Assembly: GCA_023052935.1 (NCBI GenBank)
Contig: CM041294.1
Location: 96,293,616 to 96,357,615 of the forward strand
Direction of reading: 5' to 3'
DNA length: 64,000 nucleotides
From: Piezodorus guildinii
Lineage: Eukaryota > Arthropoda > Insecta > Hemiptera > Pentatomidae
Under the pieces are notes generated by a model. It did no database searches, was not told where the DNA came from, and worked only from the letters and a program-made list of their open reading frames with translations. The stretch's first letter is position 1; each line of letters starts with the position of its first letter. The translations under genes were made by a program, and so were the position numbers. Positions 1 through 11,060 of this stretch are shown piece by piece.

Positions 1-300
1 TATCATTAGACCACCACTGCCTCTACCTCGGCTCTTCTCCCTGATGGCGTTGGACGAAACGTAACTGAATTGTGAGAGCGCTGGCGGGGCCGCTGGCGGT
101 TTTTCTAATAAGTGCGTTTCACAGAGGCAGATTATAGAGGTGTCTTTGAATTTTTTACCTTCTTCCACGAAATTTTTATATCCATCAACATTCCAGGAAA
201 ATATTGTGCAAGGCTCTGAGTAATTTAAATTTTTAATTTTACAGGTATTCCTTTTGTGATTTAAGATTCCAGATAAACAATTCGGTATTTTTTTTGACAG
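1..300 (-). pseudogene. Non-LTR retrotransposon endonuclease domain, truncated by window edge
   Basis: Read on the minus strand, an open frame runs to base 1 without a stop. It shows the start of an apurinic-type endonuclease: FSWNVDGY (the WNV-N/D-G strand), then IICLCETHL carrying the catalytic Glu, then a Gly-rich GRGSGGLMI. This domain nicks target DNA so that a non-LTR reverse transcriptase can prime on it. The frame is closed upstream by TGA near base 310 and no good ATG is visible, so this is probably a remnant or the middle of a longer ORF. The rest lies outside the window. Family membership from motifs is good; the clade is not determined. Confidence 0.7.
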
Positions 301-1225
301 TGGTCAAGATGTAATATCTTTACTTTTAGTCTTCTTATTTTGGATTGAAGTACACGGAGTAGTTTCGAGTGATGCCGGAGTGAAAAATAAAATAAATAAA
401 TAATATATATAAAAAATAAATAATTACAAAAAAATAAAAAAAGATAAAAAAATACAAGAATAATTAATAAAGAATAAATAAAGAAGAAAAGATATATGTA
501 TGTAAAATAAAATAAATGATATATATAAAGAAAATAATAACAACTTTAAAAATATTTAGCTGATATAAACGTCAAGGTGTTTGGATCATCGTTGCATGCA
601 CTAGTTTTTTTGTGGAAAATCTAAAATAATTGGTGCAAATCTAAAATAATTGGTGCAGTAGTTTCGGAGAAATGCCTCGGACAAACAGTGGTTTTTTAAT
701 CGTATTTTAAGTGATGTCTTGGAACTTATGCCCTCAAATTTTGAGGGTGGGTAATTTTTTTTTTTATCGATTACAAAGGTTTATTATGAAAAATAATAAA
801 CCAAATTGATAAAACTCATACAGATTATAAATACCTTTATATAATAATTATTGTATGATTAAATTTAGTGACTGACGGTTCAGACCCTGATAGTGGTAGG
901 GGTGGTTAGTGGTTGTTTTGGTAATTATGTATTATATTATCAGTCGAAGATATATCCTCGAGATAAAATAATTTTTATTATGAATATTTTTCTAATTGTT
1001 TAACTTCAGTACCAATGTAGACCCTTCAAACGCCTGAATATTTACTATAATTATTATTATTATTATAATTATTACAAATTTAATGACAGAGCCAGATATT
1101 ATATACTTCAAAGAGAATAGATATCCATTAGGGACAGACTAGAGTGGGCGACTCCACTCGGATCAATCCCTTACCACTCCTAGTCTCTTTGCTCTTAGCA
1201 ACAGTCTAGTCCCAAATATATATAT
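301..1225. other. AT-rich stretch, no gene; Rep-1 terminal hairpin near 768-815
   Basis: No coding signal. Bases 380-560 are A/T low complexity. At 768-815 an inverted pair GGTTTATTAT ... ATAATAAACC forms a hairpin that recurs at the ends of other Rep-1 copies (14.41, 54.19 and 54.69 kb), so this is probably a detached end of that family. The remainder shows nothing I recognise. Confidence 0.4.
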
Positions 1226-1229
1226 AAAA

Positions 1230-1640
1230 TGTATATATATTTTGGCAATCTTCGATTTCCAGTTTTCATCGGAAATACACGTTTTAGGGAACCTGAATCA
1301 AAATAACCAAGTCCTGCAAAAAGATCTGTGTGTTTGGCGAGTCTAGCACGAAAACGAAAAGTCGTACAATACTGAAATTTCATATTTAATACTTCTATTC
1401 GCCCATGTTGTTACAGCAACGTTTTCATCAAAATGAGCTTACCAGATAAGCCACTTTACACCATGCATTTAGCACCTTTTTACGACATTCTCTTAAACTG
1501 CTGTGAGGATTTTGATTTAACTCGCTATATCGATGTAAAATTTAATTGGCTCTAATATCATGTAGGTTTAATCACATTGAAGCAGTATGACAGGGCTTAA
1601 ATGCTATTATATTAAATTCCTTCCTCTAAAGTACTTATAT
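1230..1640 (-). repeat. Rep-1 interspersed repeat, internal module
   Basis: Reverse-complement match by eye to 4,950-5,350, 7,900-8,120, 15,070-15,440 and 63,590-63,990. Shared landmarks are a text equivalent to 'aaaaggtgcaaaatgcat', 'ttttcgttttcgtgctagac' and 'gtgtatttccgttgaaaac'. No ORF is conserved between copies, so it is treated as non-coding. The superfamily is unknown. Confidence 0.6.
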
Positions 1641-1655
1641 AAAGTATATAATTTG

Positions 1656-1658
<3 letters not shown>

Positions 1659-1719
<61 letters not shown>
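1659..1719. repeat. (TA)n microsatellite
   Basis: About 60 bp of uninterrupted TA dinucleotides. Confidence 0.95.
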
Positions 1720-2445
1720 GATTTGAACGAATAAGATATTCAACTAAATATTAGCTTATAGACAAAATAGTAAAAGTTGACGAAGAGTGATGAAAAGCCG
1801 ATAAAACTAACTGATTGTCATAGATAATAATATAATGGAATATTAAATAAAACGCATGTTTCTATTTAAATTCAATTTAATTAATCCTTTCATAATTCTC
1901 CCCCTGACCCGAGAAACCATCGTTATAGTCTTTCACGGCGAGGTAGTATTGTTATGTAAGCGTGAACTAAAAAAATGTTTTAATAATAAGTAATAACAGT
2001 GTTTATAGTCTCATAAATATTATAATATTTAAAAAACAATTTACTGTTTTTAAATAAACCATTTAGTTTTGTGTATATTTTAATCAGTAAATTGATAAAT
2101 CTCTTTTTGAAAAGAACCCGATTTGAAATCTATTAACCAAAACAGATTACTTTATTATCTTAAATAATGAAGCTTGGAATCCTAGAATGAAACCCTTTTC
2201 TTCTTTTACTAGATAAGGCTTTGTCTTTCCGATGGGATCAAAATATGGACTATTGTCCTTTTAGGGACAAATTTATTGTTGTCACTACAACGGCCAAAGT
2301 TCCAAGCCTTTATTATGAAGTAAATCATGGCGACGAACCAATTAACATCCTTAAGATATTGCTATTGCAGAACACACTTTTAAACGTGTAGAGAAATTGA
2401 ACTATTTAGTTTCTTTGGTAACTGGGAAAAACTGAATACCGGAGG
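1720..2445. other. AT-rich stretch; 1740-1890 is a dispersed repeat
   Basis: 1740-1890 ('gacaaaatagtaaaagttga' and following) resembles 60,200-60,390 and, inverted, 14,690-14,830, so it belongs to the Rep-1 neighbourhood. 1900-2445 has no recognisable gene or repeat. Confidence 0.4.
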
Positions 2446-2449
2446 AATT

Positions 2450-2985
2450 ACAGTCGCGGTTAAAGGCGGAAAATACGTGTTATTAACCTGTTGCGAAATT
2501 ACTTATCTCGATAAAAAAACTTAAATATTTATAAAAAGCTATTATTCTCCCGAAGGTTCTATACGGATGTGAAACATGGTCACTAACTTTTAAGGATGGA
2601 CAACGTCTTAAGTTTTTCGAGAATAAAGTACTTCGTGATATGTTTGATCGAGAGAGAGAGAGAGATGAGGCCACTGAGGAATTCAGAAGGTTGCACAGTG
2701 CGGAGCTTGTACAATATCAGTATAATTTAGTTGATAACTTCGCGGGGACTCAAAAGAGCATGCAAAGATTTCGGGCTCACTGTAATACGAATTACGAAAA
2801 AGTCAGTATGAGCTGAATCGACTGATAGGCGTCTTAGAGGTATTCCGAAGCGTCAATGGGAGGATAGTGTTAAATCTGGGGCTTAGGCTTAAACGGTGAT
2901 AATTGGATTAATTTATAAAGGCAACATTTGGTGTTATCGGTATCGTACCTTCGGGTTCAGTAGGCCTATCATTATTATTATATTT
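2450..2985 (+). pseudogene. RTE-type non-LTR retrotransposon, decayed 3' end
   Basis: Degenerate plus-strand copy of the last ~500 bp of the RTE family whose full-length member lies at 48,254-51,468. Peptide stretches such as DGQRLK.FENKVLR, then DEAT.EFRRLH.AEL, correspond to the C-terminal part of that element. A (GA)n expansion sits at 2650-2664. It ends in the family's 3' terminal 'ggtatcg...ttcgggttcagtaggcct' followed by an (ATT)n-like tail. Many stops and indels; no function expected. Confidence 0.75.
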
Positions 2986-3007
2986 ATTAACCAATTAAAC
3001 GCATGTT

Positions 3008-3612
3008 TTCATTTTATTAAAGTTCAAGTTCTACAAAAATCTTTGAACCGGCGGAGCAAGGTTTTTCTGAAACGTTAGATAACTATGGCCAAGATTGATA
3101 TTTGATTCCTGAATCATTTTCAATTATCCACTGGAAGTGGCCTTGTCTAGTAGATATTTTACTAGCCTGCTGTTCTCTGGATCCTTGGTTGAATCTCGGC
3201 TATGTCAGAATATTATTTATTCTCTTAGTTCAGCCGAGGGGTGACTCTAGGGTATGGAGACCCTTCTGGAGCAGACATAGCCTCTTTAAACTGGATACCC
3301 AAAGTAGGGAAAAACGTGGTGTATGAGCGTGATGAAGGCCTAATCACCTCCTTGCCACACCACTGTTGAACTAGAAACAGTAGGAATCTCTGTATGTACT
3401 GAGCCCAAGACCCTTCATAGGTTGTAGAGGTATTTTTTTTGTAATAATTTAATTTTAATTTTTCAGTTTATTAAAGTTCCGGTTTTTTATGAATCTTTGA
3501 ACAGATGGAGCAGAGTTTCTCTGAAACGTTAGATCAATAGCAGTATAAACTCCAAAATAATCATGACCAAGGTAGATATTTGATTCCTGAATCATGTCTC
3601 AATTATCCACTA
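3008..3612. repeat. Direct repeat (~135 bp) flanking a SINE
   Basis: 3008-3140 and 3461-3612 are clearly related in direct orientation ('attaaagttc', 'tctttgaac...gga.gcag', 'ttctgaaacgttagat', 'tttgattcctgaatcat', 'caattatccact'). The second copy has an extra ~15 bp. The SINE at 3133-3430 lies between them. A tandem duplication with a later insertion, or a small terminal-repeat element, would both explain this. Confidence 0.6.
3133..3430 (+). repeat. tRNA-derived SINE, family 1
   Basis: Begins with a degenerate tRNA-like head (GTCTAGTAGATA as box A, GGTTGAATC as box B). The body is shared with 4,396-4,668 and 62,340-62,660: 'cagaatattatttattct', 'ctagggtatggagacc', 'gagcgtgatgaaggcc'. It ends with 'tactgagcccaagaccctt', also present inverted near 62,355. 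Pol III transcription would be inferred from the head; it encodes no protein. Confidence 0.7.
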
Positions 3613-4395
3613 ATACCATTTCCTTGTGGTCACTAACGTTGGGTAATTATTTGATAATGGACGGTTGATATCCCGTGATGAGAGCCATTGTTTGTCAATT
3701 GAACTGTCCGAGAGGTGATGGTCGTTTCGTAGCATGGTAGCCCGACGTCCTGACAGTCGAAATGTTAATTGGCCGGTCGTCGAGTGCTTATTGCCATCTC
3801 CACTCACACCCGAATCCAGTTCTGTCGGTTTAGTGGAAGCCTCTCCATGTCGGGCTGGAATAAAATATTTAATCAGAAATCAAAAACAGGTCCCGAAAGT
3901 CAAACATTTTTTCCCTTACGTTTGGATTCGGTAGCAGTGATCCTTCCACTCGCCTAGGCTGGATTCAGATAGATGACGATGCTAAGGATTTACGCTACCG
4001 ACCACCCCGACTAAAGAAGGAGGAGAGTTAGTCCAGTGGATAGCCTCAGCTATGTGAAATATACAAAAGCAGCATGGGCAGTATTTAACAAAGCTTTTAC
4101 CCTATTTGTGGAGGGAAAGTGGGATTCGGGAGTTTCCAGCGCTTCTATCTCAAGCAAAGCAGGTTTTTATACCTAGTGGAGACTTCCTAAGAGAGATACA
4201 ACCGCAAAAATTTTAATACAGAATCAGACCATGGCAATAACCCCACCTGCGAAGAGAATATAATAACCCAAGGAATCTCAGCGCCCATCTCTCAGCCACG
4301 TCCGCGTGCTGAGAGCCAGCGGAAGTCGAATGAGGGCGACGTAGCTACAAACATACAGCACTTGAGAGGAGAATCTGACCTATTTCAAAGAGAGA
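3613..4395. other. Unclassified, less AT-rich stretch
   Basis: Base composition is visibly more GC-rich than the surroundings. Short overlapping plus-strand frames exist around 3734-3957 and others around 4050-4200, but none is long or carries a motif I recognise. It could be an eroded ORF1 or 5' region of a retroelement. Confidence 0.3.
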
Positions 4396-4668
4396 AAAAA
4401 AAAAGATCTGTTTCTAGGCCAACTGCCGTACAACAGATGATTGGTCCTTCATCACGCTCAGACGCCATGTTTTATCCCAAATTTTTGGGTTAGCCACTTA
4501 ATAGAAAGTCCCCCTTTATAGCCCAAGGAGGGTCTCCATACCCTAGGGTAGCCCCAAGACTGAGTTAACAGAATAATTAATATTCTGCCACAGCCGGGAT
4601 TCAAACAAGAACCTGAAAAACATTAGATTAGTGCTCTATCCACTAGACCATCCTTTGGCCCGTGTCAG
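4396..4668 (-). repeat. tRNA-derived SINE, family 1
   Basis: Minus-strand copy with the clearest head of the family: box A GGTCTAGTGGATAGAGC and a box-B-like GGTTCTTGTTTGAATCC, followed by the CCCGGCTGTGGCAGAATATT body. An A/T-rich run near 4388-4400 probably marks its 3' end. Confidence 0.75.
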
Positions 4669-4949
4669 AGTTTCACTGTAAATATTTACAAATCGTCTCG
4701 AGGCCACTGCCGTTTTAATCTTTGAGGAGTACTGTAGAGATGGAAGAAGCTCGATAAGGACTAAGCTAGGTAGGATGATGAATAAGGCTCTAAAGAAATG
4801 TAAATTTTATCGACAAAAAAATATATAAATAACCCACCTCAAAATTTGAGGACTTACCTTTTGTTGGTCATCAAATCATTCAACTTGTATACAAAGCCGT
4901 TAGTTCTCAATACAGGTAAAATTATAAAGTTAATCTTTTAAGATATACA
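4669..4949. other. No gene
   Basis: AT-rich. 4840-4865 contains 'cctcaaaatttgaggactta', a short inverted motif also seen near 735 and 54,270 inside Rep-1 relatives. Nothing else is recognised. Confidence 0.35.
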
Positions 4950-5490
4950 AAATTGAACGTACTTTAGAGGAAGAAAATACAAAAATAGCCATTTAAGCCC
5001 TTTGAGACTTTTTCTATGAGAATGAAACTTTAATCATATTAAGTCCAATTAAATTTTACATCGACATAGTGAGTTTAATCAGAATCGTTACAGCCATTTT
5101 TGAGTAAGTCGTAAAAAGGTGAAAATGCATGGTTTAAAGTACCACATCCGGTGGACTGATTTTGATGAAAAAGTTGCTGGACCATCTCGGACGTATAGTC
5201 TTAAATATAAAATTTAAGTTTGGGCGACTTTTCGTTTTCGTGCTAGACTTACCAAACCCAGACACACACACACACGGGCACACACAGACCATTTTGCGCG
5301 ACTTGGTTATTTGGACTCAGGGGACCCTAAAACGTGTATTTCATATATAGGTCAGTGAAAGTAAAAATATAAAATTTTAAGTAATATTAGTTACTTTTCT
5401 GCAAACAGCTATATAAACTGTTATATCTAATATAATTATTTGGAAATAATAAACCATTGTGTAATCATTTGCAGCATTTTTAAATAATTT
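4950..5490 (+). repeat. Rep-1 interspersed repeat with 3' end
   Basis: Shares the internal module with the 15.06-15.87 kb copy and ends in the same 'ggaaataataaaccattgtg' terminus at about 5437-5460. A (CA)n run interrupts it at 5262-5290. No conserved ORF. Confidence 0.65.
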
Positions 5491-5984
5491 TACTGTACTG
5501 TTACCAGTGCCTGTCTTATATACAGTTTGGGGATAGACTTATTATTATTATACCTGCGAAGACTGAATAATTGTTCTAGGAATAGACTATTTGACGTTAA
5601 TAGAAGACGATAACATTACGCTAGAGAGAGGGATTGCTAGCATGGTCTAGACTGTTTTAGACAAGCCACTAATTAGTATACAAGACTAATAGAGAACTCT
5701 CTCCCTCCAATAAGCTTCTCCTTTGATCACTATTTGAGCTGATAGCTCCAATATCAAAGCTAGTTCGTCTTCAAAGTCTATAGAAGCGAGTCTTATATTT
5801 TCGCTTTTTCTCATTTATCAACTCTTTTCTAGTCCAATCATCGTTACGAAATTACTTTACAATATAAATTACGTTTTTAGGCTGTTTCTTACGGTCAAAG
5901 AAATAATTTAAATAATATTTTTGCTTAAAGAATTGTGAAGGAATTGGATAAAAAATAGATCATGAAGTTCTTTTAATATATTAA
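5491..5984. other. No gene
   Basis: AT-rich single-copy-looking sequence without a usable reading frame or recognised repeat. Confidence 0.3.
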
Positions 5985-6490
5985 ACTGCTCGCCGTTCTC
6001 GACAACTTTAACACTTACTTGACAAACGCTCAAACCTTCTATTTTTCTCATCTACATGAACATCATAAGAATAATCTAGACTTAAGAAGTAGAGCTTTGT
6101 GGTTGTACTAAACCATCGAATTCTTCCTTTCTTCAATCCTTATTATCTAAAGTCCTTCGAAAAATTCACAATGCTCCTAATTTTGTCACGAATAAACTCA
6201 TCCATAAAGACCTTAATGTTCCGTAAGTTGCTGACTGAACAAGGTACCATTCCTTTCCTGACAAACTCCATTCCCACTATAATCCCACAGTTTCAATCCT
6301 TGCTTTCTCTATTATTCATGACAATCCTCTGAGGTGTCTGAAAAGAGGATGGCCCCTAGACTTTCTGGTTTAGCATAGTTTTTGGAAAGCTGCCAATGGG
6401 TAGTATCCCTACAAGTCAATCATGCTAGTATAATCTTGTATCACATTTATTCGAAGTATTTAATTATAAAGTTGTATATATAAATAAATA
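5985..6490 (+). pseudogene. Jockey-clade non-LTR retrotransposon, 3' end of ORF2
   Basis: Matches the other Jockey 3' ends in this window (16.94-17.43, 43.86-44.2, 62.04-62.33 kb): 'taaaccatcgaattcttcc', 'caatgctcctaattttgtca' and 'ctgaaaagaggatggccccta', which encodes the end of ORF2. The frame is broken by several indels. It continues into an AT-rich 3' UTR without a clear poly(A). Confidence 0.75.
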
Positions 6491-6529
6491 TATAAAAAAG
6501 CTTCTTTAAACAATATTAACATTATAAAA

Positions 6530-7330
6530 ACTGACGTCTGCTGAAGAAACTTGGTCCCGCATTAAACCCCTTCGTCATAAACCTATGATGCCATACCCGA
6601 TAGTATCCTTCAATAACACTCCGCTTTCTGTACTTACTTTCCTGCCACCATTTACTTTATCTCAACCATAAGCCTAAATGTATCGACCAAAACCTCTCGT
6701 ATATTCACATATTTCGTATAAACATATTTCCCGAATTTCAGGAAAATCCATTGCTATCCATAGTTCCTTAGACTACGAGATCTATTACCCATTAAAACCC
6801 GCCTGCTCCTAGTTTCCTCTCTTATCTTCCCCGATTTCGATTATGGCTGCCTGGTGTTTGGCGGACTGTCAGGGAGACTTGTTAAGGAGACTAATGAACT
6901 GCTTCATCAGATTCATCTTTGGGATTTCCAGGCGCACTCATGTCTCCACTTGGTACGCTGAGTTGAAGTGGCTCTATCCAAAATTCTGACCGAAATACTT
7001 CCTAGGAACCAACTTTTATCAATCCTTTAACCCGGAAATCCCCTTTACAACATGTTCACTCCACTCTCCTCTGTCCACTCTATCAAAACAAGATCCCATC
7101 CCTTAAACCTACTCTTTCATATAACCACTCACTTTAAGACATTCTTTGTCATTCGTACATATCAATTCTTAACTGCCTTCAAATATCAACTATTCATCCA
7201 ACTCTTAGAGTATAAATCTACCGTGCTTTGTTAAGTTAAACTGTTTAGCCTTTCTATTTTTTATTCAATTTTTATCGTAATTTTGAATTGTTTAAGTATA
7301 TTTTTTTGTTAATTAAAATTCTTTAAATTA
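6530..7330 (+). pseudogene. Non-LTR retrotransposon fragment, different clade
   Basis: Peptides read in shifting plus-strand frames include SLIFPDFDYGCLVFGGLSG, CFIRFIFGISRRTHVS and WYAELKWL. This is the pattern seen C-terminal to the RT domain in CR1/L2-like and related elements (xPxFDY...GL...R.QN..RFI.G...H). It lacks the Jockey signature found next door. Multiple stops make it a pseudogene. Confidence 0.6.
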
Positions 7331-7345
7331 GTAATATTACCATTG

Positions 7346-7351
<6 letters not shown>

Positions 7352-7382
<31 letters not shown>
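7352..7382. repeat. (TA)n microsatellite
   Basis: About 30 bp of TA dinucleotides, followed at 7410-7424 by a T-run. Confidence 0.9.
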
Positions 7383-7384
<2 letters not shown>

Positions 7385-7509
7385 TGATTTTCAAAAGGAC
7401 TGTTTAGATTTTTTTTTTTTTTTTTAAACTGATATTTTTATAATTATTTATATTATTATAGTATTCGTATCCTTATAGACATACCTATTAATTAATAGAC
7501 AATCATATT

Positions 7510-8130
7510 AAATTCAAAAAATCTGGTGCGAGCAACACACGACTTTCACTCACCTCCGTTGTTAAAATCGTTTAAAGAATTTAAAATACAGTTAGAGAAG
7601 ATGATTCTGTTTAACTCTTTATGAGTGAAACTAATAAAGAGTTAATATTTGATTTCATCACTATTAACTTTCACAAGCTTGTGTATAAGATAATAATTTT
7701 TTCTAAAACGATTAGCTTTTCAACGGTATTTTGCTGTTCTTGTGCTCAAAAACAAAAAAAAGCATTAAAAACTATTTTTGCAGCTATCCCTTTAGTCGGA
7801 TATCGAATTCGTTCAACTTATATATTTACCTGTTTTTTATCAATGGCAATTATATGAAATGGTTAATTTTTTAGAATACACAAATTTAAAGGTACTATAG
7901 AAAAAGAAAATTATGATACGTTTAAGCCTTGTAAGACTATTTCAATCAAAATGAAGCCTAGATGACATTATAGCACATTAAATTTTACATCGATATTGGA
8001 ACTTTAATGAAAATCGTTAGAGCCAATTTTTAGACAATCGTAAAAAGGTGTAAAATGCACGTTATAAAATAGCATTTCCGGTCAGCTGCTTTTAGTGAAA
8101 ATGTTGCTATAACATCTCGTTATTATTTAT
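7510..8130 (+). repeat. Rep-1 interspersed repeat, partial
   Basis: 'gcaacacacgactttcactc' at 7527 matches 14,636 and 17,478. 'caacggtattttgctgttct' matches 14,886 and 63,418. 7980-8120 matches the internal module. It lacks the hairpin ends. Confidence 0.6.
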
Positions 8131-8172
8131 ATTTATTTATATATATTTATATATATATAAATATATATAAAT

Positions 8173-8242
<70 letters not shown>
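8131..8242. repeat. (TA)n-rich target tract, left of LTR element 1
   Basis: Pure or nearly pure TA from about 8168 to 8242, directly abutting the left LTR. The right side of the element is also TA-rich, so the element sits inside a TA microsatellite. Confidence 0.9.
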
Positions 8243-8244
<2 letters not shown>

Positions 8245-8435
8245 TTATGAAGACTCGGATAATTTAAATAAAAAAAATAAAAATAAATGAGAGAAAGGGA
8301 TGCGTAAATAACTCACACGGCAACTGTGTTAAGACTGACTTTATTCTATATAAATCCTCTATTTATACATTGTCTCTTTGTTTACATGATAAGAGTTGGT
8401 ATTAAGCTGATACCGACCCGCCTCGGTCCATAACT
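8243..8435 (-). repeat. 3' LTR of element 1
   Basis: 193 bp, bounded by AGTTATG and CATAACT as inverted ends rather than a simple TG...CA. It matches 13559-13751 base for base by eye. Confidence 0.95.
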
Positions 8436-8450
8436 CCCCCCCGCCAGTTT
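8436..8450 (-). promoter_or_regulatory. Polypurine tract of element 1
   Basis: On the minus strand the LTR is preceded by AACTGGCGGGGGGG, the position and composition expected for the plus-strand DNA primer in reverse transcription. Confidence 0.75.
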
Positions 8451-8870
8451 ACGAACATCCCTCGTAAACTTACAGATCAAAGCGGGGAGCCGGTGCGATC
8501 GGTCAGCCGACAAAACATAATGTAAAGAAAGAAAAATACATAACTAAACTCTGAAAAGAACATAAAAGACAATAGTAAAATAGGAATCAAAATAATATAC
8601 AATAAGAAGAAACTCTGTAAAGAACATACTATACAATAGCACAATAAGAATCAACATAATATACAACAATATAACCGGAATAAACTCCGAAAAGAACATA
8701 AATACAATAAAAAAGGAAAAGAAAATCTCTCTAACAATTAGCAAGAAACAAAATTTATAACACATATGTCAAACTCGGAAAAGAAAGGAAGCACAGCACA
8801 AACCAAAAATAAATAAGAAATAAAGAAAGAAACACTGATTAACGTCGAGCCGACGGGGCAAACCTGGTCC
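8451..8870 (-). other. 3' untranslated region of element 1
   Basis: A-rich on the plus strand, between the pol stop and the polypurine tract. It contains imperfect repeats of an 'aactct.aaagaacata' type motif at about 8546, 8610 and 8682. No env-like ORF: the 73-codon minus-strand frame here is a composition artefact. Confidence 0.6.
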
Positions 8871-11060
8871 CTAGGGATGCGGTGAACGAGAAGGTGGAAG
8901 TTTTAACTGTTCCAGGTGCACGTTTCTACGCTTCCTAGGGTCTTGTAGACTCTCAATGGTCACCACATTGTGTTCGCGAATAGCGACCACGCGGAACGGA
9001 CCTTCGTACCGCTCTAACTCCTTTCCCCGGTTCGAACCCCTCCGACGGTACACAACCAGCCCGATTTTAATTGCCCCCGCAATATCCCTTACACCCAGGT
9101 TATGCTTAGCAACCCGTCGCCGTTTCTCGGCCGCGATCCTCTCTCTGACCTTGTCCCAACGCTTCACCAGCGACACGCGGTTAGCAACTGCCCGATCCAA
9201 AGGTTCCGCGCCCGCAACGGTCTCCGACCAGTCCCTCTGGCGATCCCGCAACCCGAACAGAATTTCAAACGGCGTGAAGCCCGTAACCGTATGCACGGAG
9301 TAATTGTACGCCGCGACCGACTTCGCCATCGCTACATCTGGGTCTAATCCGTTGGCCACCTGATAGACCCGCAAGTGGTCACTCAATGTACTGTGCAGCC
9401 GTTCAATCCCTCCCCTGCTCTTCGGGTGCCCCGGTGTATTGAGGTGCCACGTAAAATCCAAGGCCTTAGCTTCCGCCCGCACACGCGCGTTGTCAAACTC
9501 CATGCCACTGTCAGACGCTATCCGTTCGGGGACTCCGTAGAATTGGAACCACGTCCGCAAGGCTTCCAACACTGCCTCCGCCGACCGTTGCTGGACCAAG
9601 AACGCCATCGCAACTTTACTAAAGGTATCCAGAACCGTCACCCACTTGTACCCCCGCCAGGTAAACGTGTCGATCTGTAGATCCCGCAAAGGGGCCTCCG
9701 CGGTAAGTGTCTCCTCTTGTAAGGCCTGGGGGGGATGACGATCATACTTCGTAGCTAGGCAGACGTCGCAGTTCCCGATGACCCCGTGAATCGTCTTCCG
9801 CATGCCCCACCAGAAATACCTCCGCTTCAGAGCTTGTAGGGTCTCGGTGACTCCGCGATGATTCGTCTTACCCTGGTGGTATGCCAACGTCACTTCCCGT
9901 TGACGCTCCGCGTCTCTGATTGATTCCACCATCAGCGTGCACCGAACGAATGACCTATCCACCCCAATTTTCTCGTCACGCCAGAGACGCTTGATCTTGT
10001 CCCACACGGTATTATTCCCGACGTACAGATAATGCGTTCGTCCCGGCTTAGAGGCGTCCTTAAGCGCACGGCAGATCCCCTCCTCGCTAATACCCGGTTG
10101 CGACCAAATGGTTGTAATTTTGGTTTTACCGAACTGGCTATAGTCCAGTTTGAGCAACCCCACCGTCCTCGTCTTCCAAATGATCTGCCTGGACTTATCG
10201 TTGATAATTTCTGCCAGCTCTTCCATATGCGCGACTCGCTCGTCCGCCGAACTCTCGATTTCGGTATCCTCTGCCTCTGCAGGGGCTCGCTCGCCTTCCC
10301 CGTCCGGCGTCCAATCCCTGATAAAACGCTGGAGTTCCCCAGACGGTTCGCCCACTTCCTGTTCTACCGCGTTAACTACAAGGGCCCGGGACAACCAGTC
10401 CGCTACCACGTTCTCTTTACCCGGCTTATACACAATGTCAAAATTGTATTGGCTAAGAAATTCTTTCCACCGGGTGACCCGAGCCGAAGATTCTTTCAGA
10501 GTGCCCACCCATTGTAAGGGACGATGGTCCGTGTGAACCTTGAACTTCCTTCCGAAAATGTAAGGCCGAAAGTGTTCGATGGCCCAGACGATTCCCAACA
10601 ATTCGCGTTCCAGGGCGCTGTACCGCGTTTCCGCATCCGTGAGGCGCCGGCTAGCGTACGCGATAGGGCGGTCCCCCTCGACCTGCTCCTGAGATAGTAC
10701 GGCACCCAACGCATATTCGCTGGCATCGGTCGTGATGTTAAAGCATCGCGAGAAGTCAGGGAACGCCAGCACGGGCTCTTCCTGCAGCCTTGCCATACAA
10801 CGTCTGATGTTGTCTTCCATCTCGGGCGTCACCACCACCTTTTTCCCCTTTTTTAGCAGGTTATTAAGGGGTACCAAGTGCGCGGCCATTTCTGGAATGA
10901 ACCGCCGATAATAGTTCAAAGTCCCCAGCAACCGCCGTATGCCTTTGACATCACGCGGCACCGCCATCCGTTGTATTGCCTCAACCTTCGTCTTATCGGG
11001 GCTCACCCCTTGCCTGGAAATTGTGTGGCCTAAAAAATTAATTTGCTCCTGGCCCAACAA
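8871..11060 (-). CDS. pol: pol, second part: RT thumb, RNase H, integrase (element 1)
   Basis: 729 codons after the RT frameshift. Residues 1-90 are the RT thumb/connection (LGHTISRQG). RNase H follows, with Asp112 in TTDASEYALG, Glu151/153, Asp178 in VHTDHRPL and Asp221 in ADWLSR. Integrase has a zinc-binding HHCC set (His395, His401, Cys431, Cys434) and a DDE core: Asp464 in LQIDTF, Asp517 in ASDSGMEF and Glu553 in GIERLH, with 35 residues between the last two. All these catalytic residues are intact. The C-terminus ends in a basic tail without a chromodomain I can recognise. The annotated first Met is only where this frame opens; the natural protein would be reached from the upstream frame, so this stretch is not expected to be translated on its own. 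Confidence 0.9.
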   Translation of the reverse strand: MLGQEQINFLGHTISRQGVSPDKTKVEAIQRMAVPRDVKGIRRLLGTLNYYRRFIPEMAAHLVPLNNLLKKGKKVVVTPEMEDNIRRCMARLQEEPVLAFPDFSRCFNITTDASEYALGAVLSQEQVEGDRPIAYASRRLTDAETRYSALERELLGIVWAIEHFRPYIFGRKFKVHTDHRPLQWVGTLKESSARVTRWKEFLSQYNFDIVYKPGKENVVADWLSRALVVNAVEQEVGEPSGELQRFIRDWTPDGEGERAPAEAEDTEIESSADERVAHMEELAEIINDKSRQIIWKTRTVGLLKLDYSQFGKTKITTIWSQPGISEEGICRALKDASKPGRTHYLYVGNNTVWDKIKRLWRDEKIGVDRSFVRCTLMVESIRDAERQREVTLAYHQGKTNHRGVTETLQALKRRYFWWGMRKTIHGVIGNCDVCLATKYDRHPPQALQEETLTAEAPLRDLQIDTFTWRGYKWVTVLDTFSKVAMAFLVQQRSAEAVLEALRTWFQFYGVPERIASDSGMEFDNARVRAEAKALDFTWHLNTPGHPKSRGGIERLHSTLSDHLRVYQVANGLDPDVAMAKSVAAYNYSVHTVTGFTPFEILFGLRDRQRDWSETVAGAEPLDRAVANRVSLVKRWDKVRERIAAEKRRRVAKHNLGVRDIAGAIKIGLVVYRRRGSNRGKELERYEGPFRVVAIREHNVVTIESLQDPRKRRNVHLEQLKLPPSRSPHP

